Under the pieces are notes generated by a model. It had not been told where the DNA came from. It was given only the letters and a program-made list of their open reading frames with translations, and searched no databases. A stretch of DNA of 64,000 nt, taken from positions 1 to 64,000 of the forward strand of contig JAOXRU010000017.1 in assembly GCA_025800395.1 (NCBI GenBank). The letters run 5' to 3'. Shown in pieces: positions 9,222-17,800 of the stretch. The position numbers and the translations under genes are program-made. The DNA comes from Flavobacteriaceae bacterium (GTDB lineage: Bacteria; Bacteroidota; Bacteroidia; Flavobacteriales; Flavobacteriaceae). How positions within the stretch are numbered: position 1 is the first letter of the stretch; each line of letters starts with the position of its first letter.

Positions 9222-10418
9222 TTATTCGCCTAGGGTGGCTTGGATTTTTTTGCACAGCAAAACGATGGCTTTTTGGTCTTTGTTGGTGGTGAAAAATAGA
9301 TAGCTATCACCTCCGTCTTTGATCTGATGCTTTTTGCGCAATTGTGCCACACTTAATTTAAAATTTCTTGTAGTGATATTGGCTTTGCTTTTTCTCCATT
9401 TTTTCATATGCTGTTTATTGTATGGAAAATAGTCTATTACTTCGAAGCTCCGGCCAGGAAAATCGATGCGTTCATTACTGGTGAATAGGTGAGAATCCGG
9501 AGCTATTTTGAACAAATCATATTGCGATATGATTTCGGGATATAATTGTGCTTTGTGGATGGCGGCATTGGGTTCGTATAAGTACGTTTTTGGTAAAGAA
9601 AAAGAAACCATTCCCAGATTTTGGATGGGCCAAAGGCTTTCGATTGTATCTGTTTTTTCTCTATTTAGGTTAACCGCCGTTATTTTGGTTTGTCCAGAAA
9701 AATTTTTATCCAATTCCCATAAGATTTCTTTTACTTCATTCTGTACCGCTACGATATGTATTTTTTTTACAAAATGGAATACGGAGGCTCCAGCTTTCAA
9801 ATCGAGAAAAGGAGCTGTTTTCACCAAAACTTTGGCAGATTTTTGAAAGAGCAAGTCTTGTATCTCTACAAGATTGGGTTCGCAATCTTCTAGTAAAAAT
9901 ACTTTTCCTTTTTGTTGACTTCTTCTAGAAGGATCGATATAAATCCAGTCATATCGTTCCTTGGAGTATTGAAGATATTCCAAGCCATTTCCAGAATTTG
10001 TTTCTATGGAATGCGCCCCTAGTTGCTTAAAGTTATGTCTTGCAATACGAGACAATTTTTCGTTCCATTCGAAATGTAAGACCCGTTCCATGCTTTGACT
10101 AAAATAATAGCTATCTACTCCAAAACCGCCACTGATATCCACAAGAGTTTGCCCTTTTACTATACTAGATTTGTAACGAGCAGTTGTTTCACTTGAGGTT
10201 TGTTCGATATGTACACTTTTTGGGAAATATATGTTTTTTGCTTCAAACCAACTTGGAAGTTTGCTTTTGCATTTTTGTTTAGAGGCCAATTGGGTTGTCA
10301 GATCTATAGCTGAAAGATCTGAAAAGGGTGAGGACATCATAGCAAATACCTTGGCGTCGGTTTGTAGGTGCTTGTCCAGATAAGCTTGAACTTCGGGGCG
10401 AAGAAGGTTTAAATTCAA
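9222..10418 (-). CDS. Class I SAM-dependent methyltransferase with THUMP-like C-terminal domain
   Basis: A 398-residue soluble protein. The middle carries a Rossmann-type SAM-binding motif 'LVDISGGFGVDSYYF' followed by 'HFEWNEKLS' (acidic end of strand 2) and 'YIDPSRR' in the position of motif IV. The C-terminal 80 residues look like the THUMP-like domain of PG_1098-type Bacteroidota proteins. These are annotated as methyltransferases, probably acting on RNA, but the target is unknown. It is the last gene of the minus-strand operon led by tsaD and starts 1 base after the AI-2E permease gene. The company of tsaD and rsmE supports a translation-related role. General class is confident; substrate is not known. 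Confidence 0.75.
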   Translation of the reverse strand: MNLNLLRPEVQAYLDKHLQTDAKVFAMMSSPFSDLSAIDLTTQLASKQKCKSKLPSWFEAKNIYFPKSVHIEQTSSETTARYKSSIVKGQTLVDISGGFGVDSYYFSQSMERVLHFEWNEKLSRIARHNFKQLGAHSIETNSGNGLEYLQYSKERYDWIYIDPSRRSQQKGKVFLLEDCEPNLVEIQDLLFQKSAKVLVKTAPFLDLKAGASVFHFVKKIHIVAVQNEVKEILWELDKNFSGQTKITAVNLNREKTDTIESLWPIQNLGMVSFSLPKTYLYEPNAAIHKAQLYPEIISQYDLFKIAPDSHLFTSNERIDFPGRSFEVIDYFPYNKQHMKKWRKSKANITTRNFKLSVAQLRKKHQIKDGGDSYLFFTTNKDQKAIVLLCKKIQATLGE

Positions 10419-10419
10419 T

Positions 10420-11508
10420 TTAAAGGTCTTTTGTTAGGGATTTTACCACTTTATTTTCTGCAAAAAATTCTTTTAACACTACTTTGATAGCGGTATATGT
10501 TGGAACAGCCACTACCATACCAGCGACACCAAATAGCAGTCCACAGATAATGATGATTAAAAATATTTCCAGGGGATGGGATTTAACGCTAGAAGAAAAA
10601 ATAAAAGGTTGTGAGAAGAAATTGTCTACCAACTGTCCAATTACGAATCCGATCATTACATAAGTCGTTTTTGGTAATATAACGGTAGAAAAATCGGCAC
10701 CCAAATTGCTGGTCATGGTAAGTACCAACATAAGAAACCCACCAATGAGAGGGCCTATATAAGGTACCAAGTTGAGCAAGGCACACAAAAAGGCGATGAC
10801 TATGGCATTTTCGATGTCAAATATCAGTAGCACTATAGTGTAAATCACAAACAGTATAAGTATCTGTATCACTAGACCTACAAAATAACGGGAAAGCAAA
10901 CCCTTAATGGTTTGAATGGACTTTCTAAATCGAGTTTCGTTTCTTTTTGGTAATAAAGTCAAAATGCTATTTTCGAAAAGCTTGCTGTCCTTCAAAAAAA
11001 AGAATGAAATAAATAGTACAGAGAATAAACCCATACTCAGGCTTCCGATGGCGCCCAAAAATTGATTGAGAAAATTTGGTATTGCGTTAAAATCGATATG
11101 CGTCCATAGGTCATTTTCTTTGATTTTCTGTTGGATATCTCCACCGGAAATGGCAAAATAATCCATAGCTTCTGCATATAAAATTTCGATATTTCCTTTG
11201 AGTTCATCTATGTTGAGCAAGGATAGGTTTTCACTTTGTTTTGCAATAAGAGGAATAAACATGGATATTACTCCCAAAATAATACCGATCATCAATAGCA
11301 TAGTTATGACTACTGCCAATGTGGTTTTAAATTTTAGTTTAGAACGCAAAAAAAGTGTAACTGGCCTACCGATAAGGCTGATTACCCCTGCTATAGAAAT
11401 ATAAATGAGCACAGAACGTATGGCATATAAAAAGTACAGGCCTAAACAGAAAGTGCCTAAAATAGCAAGAGCTCTCAAGATTCCGTCACTAATGATTTTT
11501 GATTGCAT
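10420..11508 (-). CDS. AI-2E family permease (PerM/TqsA-like)
   Basis: A 362-residue integral membrane protein. Hydrophobic segments cluster at the N-terminus (two to three), then a soluble central region, then four to five more segments. The C-terminal part contains 'NLVPYIGPLIGG', the family's most conserved stretch. Members are described as AI-2 exporters or as Na+/H+ antiporters, and most have no assigned substrate. It sits 2 bases downstream of the DUF4159 gene and 1 base upstream of the methyltransferase gene, so it is expressed with them. Nothing in the neighbourhood suggests quorum signalling. The family call is firm; the function is open. Confidence 0.82.
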   Translation of the reverse strand: MQSKIISDGILRALAILGTFCLGLYFLYAIRSVLIYISIAGVISLIGRPVTLFLRSKLKFKTTLAVVITMLLMIGIILGVISMFIPLIAKQSENLSLLNIDELKGNIEILYAEAMDYFAISGGDIQQKIKENDLWTHIDFNAIPNFLNQFLGAIGSLSMGLFSVLFISFFFLKDSKLFENSILTLLPKRNETRFRKSIQTIKGLLSRYFVGLVIQILILFVIYTIVLLIFDIENAIVIAFLCALLNLVPYIGPLIGGFLMLVLTMTSNLGADFSTVILPKTTYVMIGFVIGQLVDNFFSQPFIFSSSVKSHPLEIFLIIIICGLLFGVAGMVVAVPTYTAIKVVLKEFFAENKVVKSLTKDL

Positions 11509-11510
11509 AT

Positions 11511-12152
11511 TTATTGATTGAAAATATATGAAATAATATTGGCTCCCATTTGCAGTGCTTTCTGTCTAACTGGTTCTGGATCGTTGTGTATTTCTGGGTT
11601 TTCCCAACCATCCCCTAAATCGGATTCGAAGGTGAACAATAAAACCAAACGTCCTTCTATGGTAATCCCAAATGCTTGTGGCGGTTTTCCGTCGTGTTCG
11701 TGTATTTTGGGAAGACCTTCAGGAAACTGAAATGGACCTTTGAATATAGGGTGGTTTTTTCCCAATTCTTCTAAAGGGGTATTAGGAAAAACTTTTAAGA
11801 TTTCTTTTCGGAGATAAGGTTCCATACCATAATTGTCATCTATGTGCAGGAAGCCACCAGAAAGTAAATAAGTTCGTAGATTTTCGGCATCTTCGGTACT
11901 GAAGTATACATTTCCATGCCCAGTCATATGAAGGTAGGGATAGAGGTTTATTTCCATATTCCCCACTTTTACCGTTTTTGGAGTAGGATCTAATTGTGTA
12001 TGAAGTTCTCTATTGCAAAACTCTATGAGGTTGGGTAGGGCTGTAGGATTTGCATACCAGTCTCCCCCACCACCATATTGTAAAATGGCAAGCTGTTGGC
12101 TAAATGCTATTTGGGTAAATAGAAGAAATGTCAATGTCTTAATATACTTCAT
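11511..12152 (-). CDS. DUF4159 domain exported protein
   Basis: A 213-residue protein with a cleavable signal peptide ending near 'IAFSQQ'. The mature part is one DUF4159 domain, with a glycine-rich 'LQYGGGGDWYANP' at its start and 'GGFLHIDDNYGM' in the middle. The fold is thought to resemble a glutamine-amidotransferase-like domain, but no biochemical role is established. The product is probably periplasmic. It lies 51 bases downstream of rsmE and 2 bases upstream of the permease gene in the same minus-strand operon. Domain assignment is from recognition of the conserved motifs; function is unknown. Confidence 0.7.
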   Translation of the reverse strand: MKYIKTLTFLLFTQIAFSQQLAILQYGGGGDWYANPTALPNLIEFCNRELHTQLDPTPKTVKVGNMEINLYPYLHMTGHGNVYFSTEDAENLRTYLLSGGFLHIDDNYGMEPYLRKEILKVFPNTPLEELGKNHPIFKGPFQFPEGLPKIHEHDGKPPQAFGITIEGRLVLLFTFESDLGDGWENPEIHNDPEPVRQKALQMGANIISYIFNQ

Positions 12153-12203
12153 AGTTTAAAAATAGATATCTTTTGCATGCTACGCAAATCTCGTATTAGA
12201 AAA

Positions 12204-12905
12204 TCAGGATTTGGAGAATGCAACGCTATGGCATGCTACTAATGCTGCTGTTTCTGTTCGTAATCTTGTATTCCCTAGGCTTATAGGTAGAAATTCTTGT
12301 TCGAGAGCTAAGCGTATCTCTTCTAAAGTAAAATCGCCTTCAGGTCCAATCAATACAAGAATATCTGTGCCCAATGACTCTGTTTTTAGATTCTTTTTGT
12401 TATCGTCTTCACAATGGGCTATAAATTTTTGTTTGGCGTGTGTCTGCTGTAAAAAATCATTTAGACCAATGGGAGGATGCAATTTTGGTTTGTAATATTG
12501 AAGCGATTGTTTCATAGCCGTGACTACAATTTTTTCTAATCGAGGTATTTTAATGATTTTTCTTTCCGAATTGGCACATATAATTGGGGTGATTTGATGA
12601 ATACCGATTTCTGTTGCTTTTTCCAAAAACCATTCGAAACGATCGACATTTTTGGTTGGTGCTACTGCTAAATGGAGATGATACGGAGGAGGATTCATCT
12701 TTTTGAAGGAATCGATACGAATAGAACATGCCTTGGGATTTGCTATCACAACAGTTCCATTGAAACGAATTCCTTTGCCATTGGTAAGTTGTATTGGATC
12801 GCCTTCTCTTTTTCGCAATACCCGTATCATATGTCGACTTTCTTCCTTAGAAAAAGTGTACTCTAGATCCGATTCACTTAGGAACTCACTATAAAATAAT
12901 TGCAT
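12204..12905 (-). CDS. rsmE: 16S rRNA (uracil1498-N3)-methyltransferase RsmE
   Basis: RsmE methylates N3 of U1498 in 16S rRNA using SAM. The SPOUT-fold C-terminus is unmistakable: 'VLIGPEGDFTLEEI' followed by 'SLGNTRLRTETAA', which forms the SAM-binding trefoil knot. The N-terminal PUA-like domain starts 'MQLFYSEFL' and includes 'HMIRVLRKREGD'. The track ORF begins at 12986, but its first 27 codons overlap the upstream gene and do not belong to the family. The ATG at 12905 gives the usual length of about 233 residues and leaves a 26-base gap to the gene before. It belongs to the operon running from tsaD. Confidence 0.92.
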   Translation of the reverse strand: MQLFYSEFLSESDLEYTFSKEESRHMIRVLRKREGDPIQLTNGKGIRFNGTVVIANPKACSIRIDSFKKMNPPPYHLHLAVAPTKNVDRFEWFLEKATEIGIHQITPIICANSERKIIKIPRLEKIVVTAMKQSLQYYKPKLHPPIGLNDFLQQTHAKQKFIAHCEDDNKKNLKTESLGTDILVLIGPEGDFTLEEIRLALEQEFLPISLGNTRLRTETAALVACHSVAFSKS

Positions 12906-12931
12906 AATAAGTTTTTGCGAAGATACAATTT

Positions 12932-13633
12932 CTATTCCATCCTTACGATCACAAAATTGGCCTTTTGCTGGGCTTTTAGGCCCCAATAATTTGCGGACAA
13001 TTCTTTGCCAAATTCATCAAAAATTCGAAATTCTCCAGTGTTTGGCTTAAGCAAACCCTCGTTTACCGCCATAATTACAACATTGTTGATACCTGGTTCG
13101 AGTGGAACCTTGAAACTGCGGTATTCGTTGATGAGATAAATTTGAGGGATGATTATTTTTTCGTTTACGGATATCTGTATTACATCGTCATCTACAGCTC
13201 CAAAATCGCGGCAAACGACTTCGATATACTTTCCTTTGGTATGAAAATTACCAAAATAGGTTTTCGTTACAAAATTGGGAAGTGCTTCTTCATCTTTGAT
13301 GCCAAATCGTTTTTTGTATAATTCTGCCGGATCTCGATACTGTACTTTTGGCATAAACTGTATCTGATTTCTCTCGGGCAGTTCTAACATGCCTTTTTGG
13401 GGGTTGGGATTTTGTAGGAGACTAGGATTTTCTTTTGCTTCTTTTTCTCCTTTTGGTATCGCTTTTATTGGAGGTAATGGAACTTCTTTTTTTTGATCTT
13501 GTATGATCTTGGTACTGTCTTTTTTTTGTGCTTGCACCACAAAACCGCTAAGCATAAAAGTCAATAAGCTCAAAAACAATATTGGCTTTCCAACAAATTG
13601 TGACGTATTTTTGAGTTTAATCTTGGTCTTCAT
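12932..13633 (-). CDS. Conserved secreted protein of unknown function
   Basis: About 233 residues from the ATG at 13633; an in-frame ATG at 13648 is also possible. A hydrophobic segment ending 'GFVVQAQKK' is a signal peptide. A low-complexity linker rich in Lys, Pro and Glu follows (roughly residues 40-85), then a compact C-terminal domain of about 130 residues. That domain contains 'VCRDFGAVDDDVIQISVN' and 'LEPGINNVVIMAVNEG', which suggests an immunoglobulin-like beta-sandwich. I do not recognise a named family. It lies between tsaD and rsmE on the minus strand, so it shares transcription with RNA modification genes although its product is exported. Confidence 0.65.
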   Translation of the reverse strand: MKTKIKLKNTSQFVGKPILFLSLLTFMLSGFVVQAQKKDSTKIIQDQKKEVPLPPIKAIPKGEKEAKENPSLLQNPNPQKGMLELPERNQIQFMPKVQYRDPAELYKKRFGIKDEEALPNFVTKTYFGNFHTKGKYIEVVCRDFGAVDDDVIQISVNEKIIIPQIYLINEYRSFKVPLEPGINNVVIMAVNEGLLKPNTGEFRIFDEFGKELSANYWGLKAQQKANFVIVRME

Positions 13634-13722
13634 CGGTCTAAAATACAATTCTTATACTGCTTTAAGTGTTAAAAAGTGTAAAATATCACTTTTGTAGGTG
13701 AGATATTCAAAAACTATACCGT

Positions 13723-14742
13723 TTATATTTTGTACCTAGCCAATGTTGGGCAGTCCAAAGGTGAAAATTCTTTTTTTAAGTATTTGTGATAACCAACTAT
13801 ACCTATCATTGCGGCATTGTCTGTACAATACTCAAATTTGGGTAAGTATGTTTTCCAGCCCAAATTTTTTTCTGATTGTTTCAAAGCTTGGCGTATACCC
13901 GAGTTGGCAGAAACACCTCCGCCAATGGCAATAGCGTTAACACCAGTTTGTTTTACCGCTTTTTTGAGTTTATCCATCACTATTTCCACTATGGTGTGCT
14001 GTATGGATGCACAGATATCATTTATATTTTGGGTAACAAAATCTGGATGCTTTGCGGTTTGTTTTTGAATAAAGTACAATATGGCTGTCTTGAGCCCACT
14101 AAAGCTAAAATCCAAATCGGCAACTTTGGGCTTGGGAAAATCAAAAGCTTTTGGGTCTCCTTTTTGGGCATAGCGATCTATTAGCGGTCCCCCAGGGTAT
14201 GGCAAGCCGAGTAATTTTGCACTTTTATCGAAAGCTTCGCCTATTGCGTCATCTTTGGTTTCTCCTATGACTTCCAAAGCAAAAAAATCTCTTACCATTA
14301 CGATTTGGGTATGTCCGCCACTTATGGTGAGTGCCAGAAATGGAAATAGGGGTATGGCTTCATTGTCCGATATAAAATGAGAAAGGATATGCGCTTGCAT
14401 ATGATTGACTGCGATTAGCGGAATTCCAAGAGCCATAGATAAGGATTTGGCAAAGCTGCTTCCCACCAATAAAGATCCCATAAGTCCAGGACCTTGTGTA
14501 AAAGCTATGGCGGATAATTCTTTTTTGTCGATATTTGCCTTAGCTAAGGCCTGATGTACTACTGGTACTATATGCTGTTGATGTGCTCGAGACGCTAATT
14601 CTGGCACCACACCGCCATAGGCTTTGTGAATTTCTTGCGTTGCTACTATATTGCTCAAAACAGTATCGTTGCACAAAACTGCTGCGGAAGTGTCGTCGCA
14701 AGAGGATTCTATGGCTAAGGTATAAACCAAATCTTGTTTCAT
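13723..14742 (-). CDS. tsaD: tRNA N6-adenosine threonylcarbamoyltransferase TsaD
   Basis: TsaD, with TsaB and TsaE, transfers threonylcarbamoyl to A37 of ANN-decoding tRNAs. The 339-residue length is standard. 'AIESSCDDTSAAV' at the N-terminus is the phosphate-binding ASKHA motif, 'SRAHQQHIVP' carries the metal-binding H-x-x-x-H, and 'TISGGHTQIV' and 'GGGVSANSGIR' are family-specific. The start ATG at 14742 leaves an 82-base gap to the tamB ORF start on the other strand; divergent tsaD/tamB is a familiar arrangement in Flavobacteriia. It leads a six-gene minus-strand operon ending with the THUMP-like methyltransferase. Confidence 0.97.
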   Translation of the reverse strand: MKQDLVYTLAIESSCDDTSAAVLCNDTVLSNIVATQEIHKAYGGVVPELASRAHQQHIVPVVHQALAKANIDKKELSAIAFTQGPGLMGSLLVGSSFAKSLSMALGIPLIAVNHMQAHILSHFISDNEAIPLFPFLALTISGGHTQIVMVRDFFALEVIGETKDDAIGEAFDKSAKLLGLPYPGGPLIDRYAQKGDPKAFDFPKPKVADLDFSFSGLKTAILYFIQKQTAKHPDFVTQNINDICASIQHTIVEIVMDKLKKAVKQTGVNAIAIGGGVSANSGIRQALKQSEKNLGWKTYLPKFEYCTDNAAMIGIVGYHKYLKKEFSPLDCPTLARYKI

Positions 14743-14771
14743 TTACGTATTTGGAATAGGGTTTGATGGTA

Positions 14772-14779
14772 CAAATTTA
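14772..14779 (-). promoter_or_regulatory. Candidate -7 element of the tsaD promoter
   Basis: On the minus strand this reads TAAATTTG, matching the Bacteroidota TAnnTTTG -7 consensus. Transcription would start about 7 bases downstream, giving a leader of about 23 bases before the tsaD ATG. No good TTTG -33 box is found at the usual spacing, so the call is tentative. Confidence 0.35.
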
Positions 14780-14824
14780 AAAGGATTACAGCTTATTAAA
14801 AAATTTGTTAAAATATTTCTTCGT

Positions 14825-17800
14825 TTGGTGCTCATTGTTTTGGCGCTACTTACCATTGGAACCTTGGTACTTTCTCTGCCTAGTGTGCAAACTAGTTTGG
14901 CCAAACGAATGACCGAGCAGCTCAACAAAGATTTTGGTACCGACATTCGGGTAAAGCAACTTACCGCTTCGTTATTTACTTGGAATACCACCTTAAAAAA
15001 TGTTTATGTCTCTGATTATAAAAAAGACACCCTTTTTTATATAAATGAGTTGACAACCTCTTTGATAAGTTTGCGTAAAACTATGGATGGAGAGTTGGAG
15101 TTTGGAGATATCCGTTTGGATGGTTTGGTGTTTAAAATGAAAACCTATAAAGGAAATAGAGACACCAATTTGGATGTTTTTGTTGCGCAATTTGATGAGG
15201 ACCCATCGGCACCTGCGCAGGCTAAACCTTTTTTCTTGGCAGCTTCGGGGATATCACTTACCAATGGTAGCTTTATTTATATAGATGAAAATTTGGAGGA
15301 GCCGCATGTTTTAGATTTTAAGAATATAGAAAGCGAAATAGACCAGTTTCAAGTATTGGGACCCAATGTAGACCTGAGTATAAGATCGTTGTCTTGTTAT
15401 GAAAAAAGAGGTATTCCTATTGAAAAACTGCAATCTAAGTTTAGTTACACCAAGACCTTTATGAATTTCGAAAATTTACTGGTCGAAACCAAGGTATCGA
15501 AAATTCAAGGAGATTTGCGATTTGATTATGATCGTTCGGATTTTGGAGATTTTTTGAATAAGGTAAAATTGAAAGCCAAATTTCAAGATTCAAAAGTATC
15601 GTTTGCCGATGTAAATACCTTTTATAATGGTTTTAACCCCAAAGCAGTGGCCTATTTCGATACCGATGTATCTGGAACGCTAAACCAGTTGCATCTAGAT
15701 TATATTCAAATGGATTGTTCTAATTCAAAAATCAATGGGGATTTTGTATTTTATAATTTGTTTGAAAGGGAGCACTTCCGTATGTTTGGCGGATTGGAAG
15801 ATGTGAGTACCGATTATTATGATTTGGTTTATATTATGCCTCACATATTGCAAGATAATTTACCGCCATATCTCAAAAAGCTACAGCGATTTACAGTAAG
15901 AGGAGAAGTAGACGTAACGGAGGAAGATTTGGATCTCAATGTGAGTGTTTTTTCTAATTTGGGAAGTCTTCGCACGACACTTAAAATAGACAAAGTAGCC
16001 GATCTAGAATTGATATCTTATGAAGGTTACGCTTCTTTGATCGATTTCGATTTGGGAAGCTTTTTGGGAGAATCTAGTTTGGGTAAGGTATCCCTTGATT
16101 TTAATGTTGATGGAAATAGTTTCTTGGCCGAATATATGAATATGGAGGTTAATGGAAATGTCTTTGATTTGGAAGTACAACAATATCATTACAAAAATAT
16201 TGTAGTAGCAGGAGTGCTTAAGGAACAGCTTTTTGATGGAAATTTTTCTGTCGATGATCCCAATTTGAAACTCACCTTCGAAGGATTGGCAGATTTTTCT
16301 TCAGCAAAAAGCAAATTTGATTTCCAAACCAAAGTAGATTTTGCTGACTTGCACAAATTGCGCCTTACCAAGGATTCAACATCCATATTTAAAGGGAATA
16401 TTAATTTGGATGTGATAGGGAGCCATATTGACGATTTTGAGGGGGATATAAAAGTTTTTAGAACGAGCTATACCAATAAAAAAACAGCCTATTATTTCAA
16501 TGATTTTTTGATACGGGCAAGTCAAGATCCAACCAATGGGGAAAGACGAATTACGATCAATTCTCCCGATATTATTACTGGAAGAATATCTGGGAAGTTC
16601 AAATTGATAGAATTGCCCCGTTTGGCTCAAAATGCATTGGGTAGCATTTATGTCAATTTTGAACCAGATCCAATTACCCAGGGGCAATATGTCGATTTTA
16701 ATTTTAAAATTTATAACAAAATAATAGAAGCATTCTATCCAGATATAACCTTGGGAAAAGGAACGAGTATTTCTGGTAAGCTAAATGCGGATAATGGGGA
16801 TTTTAAAATCAATTTTGTTTCTCCACGTTTCGATGCTTTTGGGAATAAATTTCGTAAACTAGAATTTCAATTGGATAATAACAATCCCCTTTACAATACT
16901 TATTTGGAAATCGCCAAAATAGAGTCCGATTTATATCAGGTTAGTGATTTGAATTTGATTAACACCAAATTGAATGACACCCTTTACTTTAGATCAGAAT
17001 TTAAAGGAGGAAAAAACAAAGAAGACCAATATAATTTCAACCTGTATCAAACTTTTGATGCCAATAATATGTCTGTTATTGGTTTTAAGCGATCGGATCT
17101 CACTTTTAAGGGGAATACCTGGTATATAAACGCCATGGAAGATAAAAAGAATAAGCTCGTTTTTAATAAAAATCTCGATTCTATACAGTTCAACGGATTT
17201 AGTATGAGTCATTTGAACGAACGTATTGCTTTTGATGGAGTAAGTATTAAAAACAAGAGAAAGGATTTGCAGCTTCGATTGGAAAATATTTCCTTGAATA
17301 AAGTAGTTCCCGAGATCGATAGTTTAAAGCTTGGTGGGATAATCAATGGGAATCTCAACTTAATTCAAAATGGCAAAAAGTATTTGCCGACTACCAGTAT
17401 GCAGATTTCCGATTTGGAGGTAAATGACTATGATTTTGGAAATTTGAACTTCACGATATTAGGTAATGAAGATATTAGCAATTTTGCTGTTAATGCGCAA
17501 TTATCTAAGCTTGGCAAGGAAGTATTGAGTGTTATAGGTAATGTAAAAAATGAAGATTCGGGAACCGATGCCAACTTGTTTGCATCCTTTCAGGATTTCG
17601 ATATCGCACCATTTAGTCCTTTGGGAGAAGATGTAATTACCAATATCCGCGGTAAGCTTTCTGGTGGTGCCACATTGCGCGGACCTTTAACAGATTTACA
17701 AACCTATGGTACGATGGCGTTAAATCAGGCTGGTTTTAAAATTGCGTATACCAATGTAGATTATAATTTAGCACCATTTAGTAGAATTGATTTAGAAGGG

